Shown here piece by piece: positions 9,881 to 20,112 of a stretch of DNA of 64,000 bases (positions are counted from its first letter, which is position 1; the number at the start of each line of letters is the position of its first letter). A program made the position numbers and the translations under genes. Source of the DNA: Bermanella marisrubri. GTDB lineage: Bacteria > Pseudomonadota > Gammaproteobacteria > Pseudomonadales > Oceanobacteraceae. The stretch lies in NCBI RefSeq assembly GCF_012295615.1, contig NZ_CP051183.1:558501-622500 (forward strand). The letters are read 5' to 3'. Under the pieces are notes generated by a model. That model was given only the letters and a program-made list of their open reading frames with translations. It was not told where the DNA came from and made no database searches.

Positions 9881-10464
9881 TGTTATTAATGATCGATAAT
9901 TACGACTCTTTTACTTATAACCTAGTTCAGTACTTTGGCGAGCTGGGTGTTGAAGTAAAGGTCGCGCGTAATGATGAAATCAGTATTGAAGAAATTGAGC
10001 AGCTAAAGCCTGATCATTTAGTGGTTAGTCCGGGACCGTGTACGCCCAATGAAGCGGGTATCTCTGTTGCGGCAATCAAACATTTTGCAGGCAAACTGCC
10101 TATTTTAGGTGTGTGCTTGGGTCATCAGAGTATTGCACAGGCGTTTGGTGGCAATATTGTTCGCGCTGGACAAGTTATGCATGGTAAGACCAGCAAGGTG
10201 TTTCATACTGATAGCAGTGTGTTTAAAGGTCTAGATAATCCATTTACCGCTACACGCTATCATTCTCTAGTTATTGAAAAAGATAGCATTCCTGAGTGTC
10301 TAGAAATTACCGCTTGGACGCAAAATGAGGATGGCAGTGTAGAAGAAATAATGGGTGTTCAGCATAAGACTTTGGCTATTCATGGTGTTCAATTTCATCC
10401 TGAGTCCATCTTGACTCAGCATGGTCATGACTTACTGAATAATTTTTTGAAAACAACAGTATAG
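9880..10464 (+). CDS. trpG: Anthranilate synthase component II (glutamine amidotransferase)
   Basis: Supplies ammonia from glutamine to TrpE. Class I amidotransferase with oxyanion motif [13 protein letters not shown], nucleophile Cys79 in GVCLGHQ and the His-Glu pair in HGVQFHPES near residue 170. 194 residues, normal for a stand-alone subunit. The start codon overlaps the channel stop (TAATG), implying translational coupling to the channel rather than to trpE. It is followed by trpD after 9 bases. Confidence 0.97.
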   Translation: MLLMIDNYDSFTYNLVQYFGELGVEVKVARNDEISIEEIEQLKPDHLVVSPGPCTPNEAGISVAAIKHFAGKLPILGVCLGHQSIAQAFGGNIVRAGQVMHGKTSKVFHTDSSVFKGLDNPFTATRYHSLVIEKDSIPECLEITAWTQNEDGSVEEIMGVQHKTLAIHGVQFHPESILTQHGHDLLNNFLKTTV

Positions 10465-10473
10465 GGAGGCACC

Positions 10474-11517
10474 ATGAATATTCAGCAAGCCCTTAATGCG
10501 GTCGTTCAGCATCAGAATTTAACTGAAACAGAAATGGCAGACGTCATGCAAATAATCATGACAGGTGGTGCGACCGATGCGCAAATCGGCGGATTTCTTG
10601 TGGGAATGCGCATGAAAGGTGAAACCATTGATGAGGTGACCGGTGCAGCTCGAGTTATGCGAGAACTGGCCACTGGCGTTAATATTGAAGCAGATAATTT
10701 AGTCGATACTTGTGGTACCGGCGGTGACGGTGCAAACATTTTTAATGTATCTACCGCGTCTGCTTTTGTTGTTGCTGCAGCTGGCGGTAAAGTTGCCAAA
10801 CATGGTAACCGAAGTGTGTCTTCATCAACAGGAAGTGCCGATGTTTTAGAAGCAGCAGGTGTAAACCTTAATCTGAAAGCGGATCAAGTGGGTCGCGCCA
10901 TCGAAGATATTGGCGTGGGCTTTATGTTTGCACCTGGTCACCACAGTGCAATGAAGCATGCTATTGGACCACGCAAAGAGCTAGCTATGCGCACCATTTT
11001 TAATATGTTGGGCCCATTGACCAATCCAGCAGGTGTGAGCAATCAGGTTATTGGTGTATTTAATGGTGACCTATGTAAATTGTTTGCAGAGGTCTTAAAG
11101 CGATTAGGCTCAAAGCATGTTTTAGTTGTGCATGCTCAGGATGGTTTAGATGAAATTAGTTTGGCCAGTGAAACCCGAGTGGCCGAGTTAAAGGACGGCA
11201 ATGTTACTGAATATACCATTAAGCCAGAGGATTTTAACATTGAGAGTCAAAGTCTTATCGGTTTAAGTGTCGAAAACGCAGAGCAAAGCTTGGAACTGAT
11301 TCAAGATGCACTTGGCAAGCGCGAGACGAATAACGGTAAAAAAGCGGCTGACTTGATTGCGTTGAATGCAGGTGCCGCAATTTATGCCGCTGATTTAAGC
11401 GAATCTTTGGCAGAGGGCGTGGCTATGGCGGAAGACGCTATTAGCACTGGACTGGCATTAGAGAAATTAAAAGAATATGCCGCGTTCACGCGTGTATTTC
11501 TTGAAGGAGACGCATAG
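10474..11517 (+). CDS. trpD: Anthranilate phosphoribosyltransferase
   Basis: Transfers phosphoribosyl from PRPP to anthranilate, second step of tryptophan synthesis. 347 residues. The PRPP/Mg-binding [18 protein letters not shown] (about 78-95), [19 protein letters not shown] (about 108-126) and the [13 protein letters not shown] anthranilate-site block are present. A good ribosome site (AGGGAGG) lies before the ATG. The stop TAG overlaps the trpC GTG by one base. Confidence 0.97.
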   Translation: MNIQQALNAVVQHQNLTETEMADVMQIIMTGGATDAQIGGFLVGMRMKGETIDEVTGAARVMRELATGVNIEADNLVDTCGTGGDGANIFNVSTASAFVVAAAGGKVAKHGNRSVSSSTGSADVLEAAGVNLNLKADQVGRAIEDIGVGFMFAPGHHSAMKHAIGPRKELAMRTIFNMLGPLTNPAGVSNQVIGVFNGDLCKLFAEVLKRLGSKHVLVVHAQDGLDEISLASETRVAELKDGNVTEYTIKPEDFNIESQSLIGLSVENAEQSLELIQDALGKRETNNGKKAADLIALNAGAAIYAADLSESLAEGVAMAEDAISTGLALEKLKEYAAFTRVFLEGDA

Positions 11518-12311
11518 TGAATACGCCAACTATCTTAAAGACCATTATTGATCGAAAGTGGCAAGAAGTTAATCAACGCGCTGCGAATGTCAGTTTGAAC
11601 GAACTTCAAAAAATTGCGAAACAGGCTGATCCTGTTCGAGGTTTTCATCAAGCGCTTTCTAACAAGATTGAACAAGGCTTACCTGCGGTCATCAGTGAGA
11701 TTAAAAAAGCATCTCCCAGCAAAGGAGTGATTCGTGAGGACTTTAGGCCTGCAGAGATTGCTCGGTCCTATGAGCAGGGCGGAGCCGCTTGCCTATCTGT
11801 ATTGACCGATGTGGATTTTTTCCAAGGAGCTGATGAGTATCTTCAGCAGGCCAGAGACGCTGTTTCGTTGCCCGTTATTCGTAAAGATTTTATGGTCGAC
11901 CCGTATCAAGTGATCGAAGCGCGAGCTATTAATGCAGATTGTATTTTGCTAATTGTATCGGCCTTAGATGATGGGCAAATGGCAGAATTAAATGCTTGCG
12001 CCAAAGAGCTAGGAATGGATGTATTGGTGGAGATTCATGATGCTCGTGAGCTAGAGCGAGCGCTTAAGTTACCGTCGCCATTACTGGGCATTAATAATCG
12101 TAACCTGCATACGTTTGAAGTAAGCCTTAATAATACCTTTGATTTGTTAAAAGATATTCCAGATGATGTGTTGCTGGTAACAGAAAGCGGGATAACGACA
12201 CCTGATGATGTCAAAACCATGCGAAATCATAACGTTCATGGTTTCTTGGTTGGTGAGGCGTTCATGCGGGCGGAGAAACCGGGTGATGAGTTGCGTGCCT
12301 TGTTCTTTTAG
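11517..12311 (+). CDS. trpC: Indole-3-glycerol phosphate synthase
   Basis: Ring-closure step converting CdRP to indole-3-glycerol phosphate, as a TIM barrel. 264 residues, a monofunctional TrpC without the TrpF fusion seen in enterics. Signature blocks: [14 protein letters not shown] (about 60-73), [17 protein letters not shown] (about 90-106), [13 protein letters not shown] (about 120-132), [14 protein letters not shown] and VTESGI. Starts at a GTG overlapping the trpD stop by 1 base. It is the last gene of the run; the convergent HD-GYP gene ends 9 bases after it. trpB, trpA and trpF are not in this window. Confidence 0.97.
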   Translation: MNTPTILKTIIDRKWQEVNQRAANVSLNELQKIAKQADPVRGFHQALSNKIEQGLPAVISEIKKASPSKGVIREDFRPAEIARSYEQGGAACLSVLTDVDFFQGADEYLQQARDAVSLPVIRKDFMVDPYQVIEARAINADCILLIVSALDDGQMAELNACAKELGMDVLVEIHDARELERALKLPSPLLGINNRNLHTFEVSLNNTFDLLKDIPDDVLLVTESGITTPDDVKTMRNHNVHGFLVGEAFMRAEKPGDELRALFF

Positions 12312-12320
12312 TGCTTGAGA

Positions 12321-13847
12321 TCATTCTGGGTACGCATCTCGAATGGCAAGGAATTCACTTAGATGGTTGTGTAGAATATCAACCAGTTCTGGATCGAATT
12401 GCTTGCCTTTTTGTTTGTTAATTTCTTCTAAAATATCTTCTAAAGGCCATGGTTCTTTGTAGCACCGCTTACATCCCAATGCGTCAAATACATCTGCTAG
12501 CGCTGTGATTCTTCCTGCAATGTGTATGTCCGTGCCCGCTAGTCCGTTGGGGTAGCCAGTACCATCCCATTTCTCATGATGCTGCCCAGCAATAATGCGA
12601 CCCATATTCACCACATCATTATCGCTATTACCTAGTATGTCGGCCCCTTGCTGTGCATGAGTTTTCATTATCTCCCATTCTTCAGGTGTGAAGCCACCGG
12701 GCTTTTTAAGAATGCGGTCGGGAATGGCGATTTTGCCAACGTCATGTAGTGGACTTGCCAGTTTGATCAGCTGAGCTTGTTGTTCGTCCAAGCCTTTTTT
12801 AACGGCTAGAATGTAACTGAAAAGTGCCACACGTTTTACGTGACTACCGGTTTCTTTACTGCGTTGCTCAACGGCTTCACCAAGGATATATGCTAACTCT
12901 TTTTGAGTATCCATAATTTCGTCACGCAGCAATAAATTCTCATACGTGATGGCAACATTGCTGGCGTAAATGTCCAAGAGTTGTTGTTCAGTGTCGGATA
13001 AGGGTTGCTCCAGTGACACATATAGGAGGTTTTCACTACCGTGGCTGGTCGTAAAGTATCCTGTGTAATAGTTATTGGCGACGACGTTACTTTTATCTCG
13101 CAGTGCTTGCTCAAAGGCGTGTTGAACCTCATCCGGCAGGGCGCTGTGGCTGGTAATCGACTCCATATCGCCAGAAGCGGCTAAGACTCGATAATCTTCT
13201 GCGTTATTGTAGTCTTCGTTCAGACTGGTGCAGTAAAATAATGCGCCACTGATGCCCAATAGATTGCAAACTTGGTCAAGTACAGCGGACGCAAAGGTTT
13301 TCAGACTATCCGCTTCAAATATTTCAGTAGAGGCGATGATGACCTTTTCCAATGAACGCCTGTGGCTGTCCAGCGTACAAATGTCACGATATGAGCGCAA
13401 AGAGGCATACAGCAGTGTTATAAGTTTGTTACTGGTGAGTTCAGTTTTGTCCTTATAGTCGTCTATATCGTATTCAATGATGATGCGCTCTTCAGGGGCC
13501 TGGCCTGGTTGGCCTGTTCTTAACACTAAGCGCGTGTAATGATTTTCGAGATCTTGGCGAATGTAAGGAATGAGGTCGAGGCCGGCACTGTCGGTTTCCA
13601 TCACCACATCGACAATTGCTAGAGCAATATCATTATGCTCTAGAAATAGTTGTTTAGCTTCTGCGGCACTGTAAGCACTGGTTATTTTGAGAGGACGACC
13701 GTCGAACTCAAAGGTTTTAAGAACCATTCTCGTGACCTGATGTATGCCCTCTTCGTCATCTATTAGGAGGATGTGCCAAGGCTCTTGTGGGCAATTATCA
13801 TCCTTGTTAGAAGCTTCAGCTGCGAAAAGAATTTCATCCATTATCAA
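12321..13847 (-). CDS. Response regulator with DUF3369 and HD-GYP domains
   Basis: Predicted two-component output that degrades cyclic di-GMP. The receiver (about residues 25-145) has DDEE and the phosphorylatable Asp in IVDVVMETDSAG. A DUF3369 module follows, beginning RTGQPGQAPEERII and running through the DDYKDKTELTSNKL block. The C-terminal HD-GYP domain is complete: SPLHDVGKIAIPDRIL, HHEKWDGTGYPNGL and ALADVFDALG, so it is probably active. Start is the ATG at 13847 or the one at 13841. It has its own promoter region, is convergent with trpC and sits between trpC and the CRP gene, which are neighbours in Pseudomonas. No partner kinase is adjacent. Confidence 0.93.
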   Translation of the reverse strand: MIMDEILFAAEASNKDDNCPQEPWHILLIDDEEGIHQVTRMVLKTFEFDGRPLKITSAYSAAEAKQLFLEHNDIALAIVDVVMETDSAGLDLIPYIRQDLENHYTRLVLRTGQPGQAPEERIIIEYDIDDYKDKTELTSNKLITLLYASLRSYRDICTLDSHRRSLEKVIIASTEIFEADSLKTFASAVLDQVCNLLGISGALFYCTSLNEDYNNAEDYRVLAASGDMESITSHSALPDEVQHAFEQALRDKSNVVANNYYTGYFTTSHGSENLLYVSLEQPLSDTEQQLLDIYASNVAITYENLLLRDEIMDTQKELAYILGEAVEQRSKETGSHVKRVALFSYILAVKKGLDEQQAQLIKLASPLHDVGKIAIPDRILKKPGGFTPEEWEIMKTHAQQGADILGNSDNDVVNMGRIIAGQHHEKWDGTGYPNGLAGTDIHIAGRITALADVFDALGCKRCYKEPWPLEDILEEINKQKGKQFDPELVDILHNHLSEFLAIRDAYPE

Positions 13848-13972
13848 GACTATCCTGCCATTTGGAGCACTGTAAGTATGAGTATAGTCAGAAAAGAAGG
13901 GTTCGCGATGAGGGTTTTGCTTGCCTTGGACAGGCTTTTGACCTCATATTTGTCACTGTATGTCCCGAGAGC

Positions 13973-14010
13973 CATAAAAAAAGCCACTGTAATACAGTGG
14001 CTTTTTATTC
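13973..14010 (-). terminator. Rho-independent terminator after crp/vfr
   Basis: AAAAAGCCACTG, a short loop and CAGTGGCTTTTT form a strong symmetrical hairpin flanked by A and T runs. It lies 70 bases downstream of the CRP-family gene on the minus strand and may work in both directions. Confidence 0.9.
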
Positions 14011-14082
14011 AAGATTGGCAATTTAATGAGTGCTGATTGTATTCGTGCACTTAGGTTGCGCCAAGGTAGTTGTACTTCTAAT

Positions 14083-14757
14083 TTAACCTTCTGCCTCTTT
14101 ACGGTTAGGCAGAGTAGCAGCTCGGCGCGCGCCAAACACTACCATGGTTTTACCTTTAACACTCACCAAACCCTGATCTTCAAGGGATTTGAGCACTCTA
14201 CCCACCATTTCACGGCTGCAACCGACAATGCGTCCAATTTCTTGGCGAGTGATCTTAATTTGCATGCCATCTGGGTGCGTCATAGCATCCGGCTCTTGGC
14301 TTAAATCCAAAAGCGTGCGCGCAACGCGACCAGTTACGTCTAAAAATGCCAAATCACCTACCTTGCGGGTGGTTTTGCGCAAACGCGTGGCCATTTGCTC
14401 GCCAATAAAGTAAAGGATTCGTGGGTCATGATTACTAATATCGCGGAATTTACTGTAGCTGATTTCCGCTACTTCACACTCTACTTTTGCTTTAATCCAA
14501 GCACTACGCGGTGAAACTTCATCAAATAAGCCCATTTCACCGAAAAAATCACCTTCATTAAGGTATGCCATGATCATCTCACGGCCGTCGTCATCCTCAA
14601 TGATGACAGTAACAGAACCTTTGATTATGTAGAAAAGGGAATCGCTTTTGTCCCCTGCATAAATAATGGTGCTGCGCGCTGGATAGCGACGGCGATGGCA
14701 TTGTGACAAAAAATAGTCCAAATGCTTATGTCGATCAGCCCTGAGCCCTGTATTCAT
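14083..14757 (-). CDS. crp: cAMP receptor protein (CRP/Vfr)
   Basis: Global cAMP-dependent transcription regulator. 224 residues: a cyclic-nucleotide-binding barrel (about residues 20-130) with the phosphate-binding cassette [19 protein letters not shown] near 88-105, a long dimerisation helix, and a winged-helix domain with [25 protein letters not shown], whose recognition helix has the R-E---R spacing of CRP. The sequence is closer in type to Pseudomonas Vfr than to FNR: there is no N-terminal Cys cluster. It is divergent from an OsmC-family gene, the same pairing as crp/yhfA in E. coli and vfr/osmC in Pseudomonas. Confidence 0.95.
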   Translation of the reverse strand: MNTGLRADRHKHLDYFLSQCHRRRYPARSTIIYAGDKSDSLFYIIKGSVTVIIEDDDGREMIMAYLNEGDFFGEMGLFDEVSPRSAWIKAKVECEVAEISYSKFRDISNHDPRILYFIGEQMATRLRKTTRKVGDLAFLDVTGRVARTLLDLSQEPDAMTHPDGMQIKITRQEIGRIVGCSREMVGRVLKSLEDQGLVSVKGKTMVVFGARRAATLPNRKEAEG

Positions 14758-14873
14758 ATGTTAAAACCTAAATCATCCAACCTTGATTGCATTATTATTC
14801 ATAATAGTAGCAGCAGACTATTATGCACCTATTTTACAGTTTAATTGAAGAGGGGTGTTTATTATCTGAGTTT

Positions 14874-14888
14874 ATTTGCGGTGCAAAT
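14874..14888. promoter_or_regulatory. Palindrome in the crp-osmC intergenic region
   Basis: ATTTGC-GGT-GCAAAT, a perfect 6-3-6 palindrome in the 261-base divergent region. It does not match the CRP consensus (TGTGA-N6-TCACA). It could be an operator for either gene. Confidence 0.35.
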
Positions 14889-15018
14889 GTACAAAAAAGT
14901 GAACTGCGTCAGCTTAAAACCGTAATCAGTGCTTCATTTCGTCGTGTACGGTGTTTTGCTTCAGCCCGCTTGTCCCCTATGGTAGGCTTGCGTTTTTATG
15001 TTCTGGGAAAGTAATAGT

Positions 15019-15441
15019 ATGCAAGCGCGTATTAAATGGGTTCAAGACGCCATGTTCTTGGGAGAATCTGGCAGTGGCCATAGTGTTGTTATGGATGGCC
15101 CTGAGGACCACGGCGGTCGCAACATGGGCGTCCGCCCGATGGAAATGCTGCTCATGGGGTTAGGTGGCTGCACTAGCTTTGATGTCATGAGTATTTTGAA
15201 GAAAAGTCGTCAGGATGTAGTGGATTGTGTTGCCGAGCTGCGAGCGGAACGCGCTGACGCTGTGCCCAGTGTATTCACCAAGATCCATGTACATTTCGTT
15301 GTCAAAGGCCGCCAATTGAAAGAAGCTCAGGTAAAGCGTGCGGTCGCGCTGTCAGCAGAGAAATACTGTAGCGCTAGCATTATGCTTGAGCATGCGGGCG
15401 TGGAAATCACCCATGACTACGAGATAGTCGAATTAGACTAA
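15019..15441 (+). CDS. OsmC family protein (YhfA-type)
   Basis: Small alpha/beta protein of the OsmC/Ohr superfamily, in which paired cysteines reduce organic hydroperoxides. Visible are RPMEMLLMGLGGCTSFDVMSIL with the first conserved Cys, and a second Cys in SAEKYCSASIML, with the usual spacing. The ATG at 15019 preceded by GGGAAAG is preferred to one at 14998, giving 140 residues. The divergent pairing with crp is conserved with E. coli yhfA. Its physiological substrate is not established. It is convergent with coq7, with 3 bases between stops. Confidence 0.9.
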   Translation: MQARIKWVQDAMFLGESGSGHSVVMDGPEDHGGRNMGVRPMEMLLMGLGGCTSFDVMSILKKSRQDVVDCVAELRAERADAVPSVFTKIHVHFVVKGRQLKEAQVKRAVALSAEKYCSASIMLEHAGVEITHDYEIVELD

Positions 15442-15444
15442 CCA

Positions 15445-16083
15445 CTAAATTCGATATGTGGTGCGCGTCATGACTTTGCTAAGGGCCGTCATGAAGCGCT
15501 TTACTGGCTGCGGGAAGGGCACGCCACCTGCATCCAGAGCAGTGGTCGCGTGACGCAGCTCGTCTTCATGCATGAGCTTGAGTATTTCGCGGGAGCGTCT
15601 GTCTCCTTCTGGTAAGGTTTCTAAATGCTTTTCTAGGTGCTGACAGACTTGATCTTCTGTTGCAGCAACAAAGCCCAAGCTCCACTTATCACCTAAAGCA
15701 CCTGCCACAGCCCCAACACTATAGGATAAACCGTAAAACAAAGGATTCAGTAGGCTAGGGCGGCTATCGAGTTCTCTTAGACGATCCTCGCACCATACTA
15801 GGTGATCAATCTCTTCTTCGGCTGCTTCTTCCATGGCTTCTCTCACCTCAGGTAGGCGAGCAGTGAGGCTTTGCCCTTGATAAAGCGCTTGCGCACAGAC
15901 TTCACCGGTATGATTGATACGCATTAGACCAGCGGCGTGCGTTGTCTCTTGTTCAGTCATCGCTTGGTCTTCCGCTTGGCTTGCTGGGCTCAAGCGGTGG
16001 GCATGTGCGGCCCCTGGCACCAGTGTTTTCAAAGCATTGTCGAAATGGCAGACCAGTGTATCAATAGGACTTTGAATTGGCAT
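15445..16083 (-). CDS. coq7: Coq7-type demethoxyubiquinone hydroxylase
   Basis: Membrane-associated di-iron monooxygenase that hydroxylates demethoxyubiquinol, the penultimate step of ubiquinone synthesis. The ferritin-like iron ligands are visible: [14 protein letters not shown] (first Glu), [18 protein letters not shown] (E-x-x-H), [15 protein letters not shown] and [17 protein letters not shown] (second E-x-x-H). The ATG at 16083 is preferred to an upstream GTG at 16092, giving 212 residues. In Pseudomonas, speD lies between the osmC gene and coq7; it is absent here. Confidence 0.96.
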   Translation of the reverse strand: MPIQSPIDTLVCHFDNALKTLVPGAAHAHRLSPASQAEDQAMTEQETTHAAGLMRINHTGEVCAQALYQGQSLTARLPEVREAMEEAAEEEIDHLVWCEDRLRELDSRPSLLNPLFYGLSYSVGAVAGALGDKWSLGFVAATEDQVCQHLEKHLETLPEGDRRSREILKLMHEDELRHATTALDAGGVPFPQPVKRFMTALSKVMTRTTYRI

Positions 16084-16167
16084 AACAAGCACCTAAGAAA
16101 AAAAATATGTCCCTATTTTACGAATTTTAATTGCCATATGCATGTGCAGGATCAACTTTTATACGCT

Positions 16168-18429
16168 TTATTGCATTTCTAACTTTTTTTCGATGTGGGT
16201 TGCTAAGTGTTGTTTCAATGCGTTGGCACTAATAGGTTTGGTTAGCAACTGTTGTATGCCGGTATCTCGTAGCTCAGGAGCGTGCTGATCAATACTCAAT
16301 CCCGTGAGCATTATTTTCACAAGCTCTTGGTTAATTTCGTTATCGTTAGAGATCCGCCGCGCTAACTCAAATCCATTCATGATCGGCATATCTTGATCAA
16401 TCAGTATGATATCGAATGGATCATCGAGATTGGTTTGGCTGCGCAGCTTGGCTAGTGCTTCTTTACCGCTATGAGTGGTTTCTGCATGCATACCCCAGCT
16501 TTTGGCATAGCGCTGCAATACTTTGCGTAGTGTGCTGTTATCATCCACGATTAGAATAGACAGCCCTTTCAACAGACTTTCTAATGGATTCTTTTCTTTG
16601 TATTCGCGGGCAACTTTATAGGGCAGCGTGAAGCTAATAGTGGAGCCCTCTCCTGTTTGGTTATCAACAAAGAGGTTGCCGCCCAAATGTTCGATTAATT
16701 GTTTACTTAAAACAAGTGAGAATCCTGCGGAACTCACATCATGAATATGAGAGAGGTGTATTTTGTCATCAAATAGAGTTTTCAGTGTCTCTTTTTTAAT
16801 GCCTTTTCCTGTGTCACGAACACTGAAAAACAAATGTTGATGTTCACTCCAAGTGACTCGTAGTTCAACTTCTCCGTGTTCAGTACGATTGATGCCATGC
16901 TCCAATAAGTTTTCTAAAATACTGGTTAAATGCTTCTCGTCGCACTCAATAAACTCAGGTAAATTCGGATCTAAGTTAATGACCAATTCGATATTTTTTT
17001 GGTGGATGACAAGTTGGAATTTAGCAATGATTTGATCGATGATATCTGCAAGGTTCATCGCCTCGTTATTAGCGCGAAAACGGCCAGTTAATAATTTGGC
17101 ATAATCCGATACACGATTGACTAAGCGCACCATATCCTCACCGGCAACGCCAATGGTTTCGACGTAGTCTTTTTGCTTAGCACTTAAATTGGTTTCGAGT
17201 AGAAGCTCTTCCATACCTAAAACACCATTCATGGGTGTGCGCAATTCATGAGTTAGTTTACTTAAAAACTGCGCGTGACGGATGTTGTTATTTGGAGTCT
17301 TGAGTCGAACTTGTCGCTTAAAATAAGGTAAGGTCATGCTGAAGCTGGCCAATAAAATACTTGAGCTTAAGGCTAATATATCCATTATGCCTGTGCTTGC
17401 GACGAGGGATTCTGGCCATAATACGTAGCCTATTTGCCAGGCGATACTGCTAGTTAATATCAAGCATGCGAGTATAAAGCTGATACTGCGCGGTTTACTA
17501 AATACGATAATGAATAGCAAAGGAAGTAGCGCAATGAAAAGCTGCGCCGTGTAGCTTAAACTGACAATAAATAAAGTGAGCAAAACCAACATCATTACCA
17601 CCATCCAAGATCGATTAGTGCGTAAGTGTCTTCGGTAAAAGGCTGTAGAGAAGCTAGAGAGCGCTAACCCGCATGAAACCAACCACGGTGATAGGTCACT
17701 TGCAGCTAACATCCATTGGGGCCAATTAATTAATGGGCTGTGACTGACCGCGAATAATGCACCTACTAATGCCATATAAACTACAATGTAATGACGTACA
17801 TGGTGATGGAAACGTAAAGCTGCGACATGTAATAAAGCAATAAACACCAAGAGTGCAACGTTAATTGCGTAAACTTGCTGGACCACAGTGAAGGCATTGT
17901 TATGATGTTGTAAGTCGCGTAGTTGAGGTGTGATCGGCGTTGTTTTATTTGCTTTTACTCTTAAATAAAACCACTGCTCAGACTTAGCTTGAATATTAAT
18001 AACCAGCGCTTGGTAGTTACTAAGCAGAGTTTGCCGATTGACCTCAGGATAAAGTTGCCATTGGTTATTATTATAAATATAGGCCCCATTAATTTGTACG
18101 GCCTTATCGCTTAAGCTTAACGCTAGTGGTAAAACTTTCTTGGTTGGATTACTGATGTGAAACCTAAGCCAATAAGGCTCATTGGCTTTAAGCACTAATG
18201 AATCTTGAATCGGACTAAATTTATCGGTTGTTTGTGTTTGCAATTGGCTCAAGCTGAACGCGTGGGCGTCTGCGTGCAAATACTCAATGAAATTAGAAAA
18301 CTCAATATTAATTGGTCCATCAGCCAAAATAATAGTTGTTCGGTGCTTAGTGCCATCAGCTGAATAGACAGGCAGCGTGACGAGGATTCCATTCAGGAAA
18401 AACAATAATGAGAGTAATAGACGAATCAT
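16168..18429 (-). CDS. Hybrid sensor histidine kinase, 7TMR-DISM, RetS-like
   Basis: Signal peptide (MIRLLLSLLFFLNGILV), a periplasmic 7TMR-DISM extracellular domain to about residue 175, seven hydrophobic helices (about 185-370), a HisKA domain with phospho-acceptor His in LTHELRTPMNGVLGMEELLL, an ATPase domain with VRDTGKGI and a late glycine box, and a C-terminal receiver (LIVDDNSTLRKVLQ, Asp in IILIDQDMPIMNG, Lys in LLTKPIS). The ATG at 18429 is chosen because it starts the signal peptide. In Pseudomonas the gene after purD is retS, with the same sensor and kinase plus two receivers; this protein has only one. Its ATPase N box (LENLLEHGINRT) is somewhat degenerate. Confidence 0.9.
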   Translation of the reverse strand: MIRLLLSLLFFLNGILVTLPVYSADGTKHRTTIILADGPINIEFSNFIEYLHADAHAFSLSQLQTQTTDKFSPIQDSLVLKANEPYWLRFHISNPTKKVLPLALSLSDKAVQINGAYIYNNNQWQLYPEVNRQTLLSNYQALVINIQAKSEQWFYLRVKANKTTPITPQLRDLQHHNNAFTVVQQVYAINVALLVFIALLHVAALRFHHHVRHYIVVYMALVGALFAVSHSPLINWPQWMLAASDLSPWLVSCGLALSSFSTAFYRRHLRTNRSWMVVMMLVLLTLFIVSLSYTAQLFIALLPLLFIIVFSKPRSISFILACLILTSSIAWQIGYVLWPESLVASTGIMDILALSSSILLASFSMTLPYFKRQVRLKTPNNNIRHAQFLSKLTHELRTPMNGVLGMEELLLETNLSAKQKDYVETIGVAGEDMVRLVNRVSDYAKLLTGRFRANNEAMNLADIIDQIIAKFQLVIHQKNIELVINLDPNLPEFIECDEKHLTSILENLLEHGINRTEHGEVELRVTWSEHQHLFFSVRDTGKGIKKETLKTLFDDKIHLSHIHDVSSAGFSLVLSKQLIEHLGGNLFVDNQTGEGSTISFTLPYKVAREYKEKNPLESLLKGLSILIVDDNSTLRKVLQRYAKSWGMHAETTHSGKEALAKLRSQTNLDDPFDIILIDQDMPIMNGFELARRISNDNEINQELVKIMLTGLSIDQHAPELRDTGIQQLLTKPISANALKQHLATHIEKKLEMQ

Positions 18430-18503
18430 GTTAGGTGCAAACAGTCCTTGAATGCATTTGAATGTACCCGAGTCTGAAGCGTAAATCGACTGTTCAAGCA
18501 CAT

Positions 18504-18526
18504 AAAAAGGGAGTATGAACTCCCTT
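18504..18526 (-). terminator. Rho-independent terminator after purD
   Basis: AAGGGAG and CTCCCTT pair across a 6-base loop, and on the minus strand the stem is followed by five or more T. It lies 22 bases beyond the purD stop, separating purD from the kinase gene. Confidence 0.85.
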
Positions 18527-18548
18527 GTGTATGCCTAGACTAAATAAA

Positions 18549-19844
18549 TTACGACTTTTCTCTAGCAATGGCGCGATAGCCAATATCACTGCGGAAAAAG
18601 CAGCCTTCCCACTCTATGCGTTTGGCTAGTTCGTAAGCACGTTGTTGTGCTTCACTGACGCTATTGCCAAGTGCCGTCGCACACAATACACGACCACCAT
18701 TGGTTACCACTTCATTGTTGGCATTTAAGATAGTGCCTGCATGGAATACTTTTTCACCAGCGATTTCGCTTTCAGGTAAACCCGAAATAACGTCACCTTT
18801 GTTGTACGACGCAGGGTAGCCACCGGCAGCCAGCACAACACCAATAGAGGCGCGTTCATCCCAGTCAGCAGTCTTACCAGCTAAACCATCTTTTTCCATA
18901 GCGGCCAAGCAAAGATCAACTAAATCAGACTGCATGCGCATCATGATAGGTTGCGTTTCTGGATCACCAAAGCGACAGTTATATTCAATGACTTTAGGTG
19001 CACCGGATGGATCAATCATCAAACCAGCGTATAAGAAACCTGTGTAATCATTACCTTCGGCCTTCATACCTTGAACGGTCGGCTCAATCACTTCTTTCAT
19101 GGTGCGCTGATAAACCTCATCAGTGACAACAGGTGCCGGTGAATACGCACCCATACCGCCGGTGTTAGGACCAGTGTCACCGTCACCGACACGCTTGTGA
19201 TCTTGGCTAGTCGCCATAGGTAAGATGTTATCGCCATCAACCATAACAATGAAGCTGGCCTCTTCGCCTTGCAAAAATTCTTCAATAACCACGCGACAGC
19301 CCGCATCACCAAAGGCATTGCCAGACAACATGTCTTTTACAGCGTCTTGTGCTTGCTCAAGAGTTTCTGCAACGATCACGCCTTTACCGGCTGCTAGGCC
19401 ATCGGCTTTGACTACAATCGGCGCGCCCATTTTTTCTAGGTACGCTAGAGCAGGCTCAACTTCTGTAAAGTTTTGATAATCTGCGGTTGGAATCTTATGA
19501 CGAGCCAAGAAATCTTTCGTAAAGGCTTTCGATCCTTCAAGTTGAGCCGCGCCTTTGCTTGGGCCAAATGCTTTTAGACCTTGCTCGTGGAAGAAATCGA
19601 CAACCCCTTCAACAAGGGGTGCTTCTGGACCAACGATGGTCAGTTCACAACCGTTTTCTTTGGCAAACTTGGCAAGTTTGTCGAACTCTAAAACACCGAT
19701 GTCGACGTTTTCCAGTTTAGGCTCGATGGCCGTGCCGGCGTTGCCGGGTGCAACGAAAACGGTTTTTACGTTTGGGTTTTGAGCGGCTTTCCAGGCTAGG
19801 GCGTGTTCGCGGCCGCCATTGCCTATCACCAATACATTCATCAT
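18549..19844 (-). CDS. purD: Phosphoribosylamine--glycine ligase
   Basis: GAR synthetase, second step of purine synthesis. 431 residues with VLVIGNGGREHALAWKAA at the N-terminus, VGPEAPLVEGVVD, the ATP-grasp block (PIVVKADGLAAGKGVIVAE; RVVIEEFLQGEEASF) and metal-binding region VIEYNCRFGDPETQPIM. Two Met codons (19844, 19841) follow an AAAGG ribosome site; the second matches the usual family start. Although purH and purD are neighbours, 380 bases with two large inverted repeats lie between them. Confidence 0.97.
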   Translation of the reverse strand: MMNVLVIGNGGREHALAWKAAQNPNVKTVFVAPGNAGTAIEPKLENVDIGVLEFDKLAKFAKENGCELTIVGPEAPLVEGVVDFFHEQGLKAFGPSKGAAQLEGSKAFTKDFLARHKIPTADYQNFTEVEPALAYLEKMGAPIVVKADGLAAGKGVIVAETLEQAQDAVKDMLSGNAFGDAGCRVVIEEFLQGEEASFIVMVDGDNILPMATSQDHKRVGDGDTGPNTGGMGAYSPAPVVTDEVYQRTMKEVIEPTVQGMKAEGNDYTGFLYAGLMIDPSGAPKVIEYNCRFGDPETQPIMMRMQSDLVDLCLAAMEKDGLAGKTADWDERASIGVVLAAGGYPASYNKGDVISGLPESEIAGEKVFHAGTILNANNEVVTNGGRVLCATALGNSVSEAQQRAYELAKRIEWEGCFFRSDIGYRAIAREKS

Positions 19845-19870
19845 CTTTACCTTTCGGACTTGATCTTTTT

Positions 19871-19956
19871 GCCCCTAACTTTGTTGCAAGAAAATTTAAA
19901 TCAGTTATGTAGGCAAGCTACACGCCTTCTTTAAATTTTCTTGCGCCTCGTTAGGA
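19871..19956. repeat. Nested inverted repeat A (TGTAG-GCAAG-CTACA core)
   Basis: Concentric arms centred near 19915: core TGTAG/CTACA at 19908-19922, perfect 15-base arms GCAAGAAAATTTAAA (19886-19900) and its complement (19930-19944), and outer CCTAAC (19874-19879) with GTTAGG (19950-19955). Shares outer-arm sequence with repeat B and inner-arm motifs with repeats C and D. Confidence 0.85.
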
Positions 19957-20112
19957 GCAAATATCTCTGCGTCCTAACACTAAAAGAGAGCTTAAAATGA
20001 ATCGTTTAAAAATAACAAGGTTGTTTCTCTAAACGACCTTTATAAATAGTTAATCGTAAAAAGCGTAAGCGGCATTGAATATTCGCAAACGCTTCTAGGG
20101 GAGTGGTATTTT

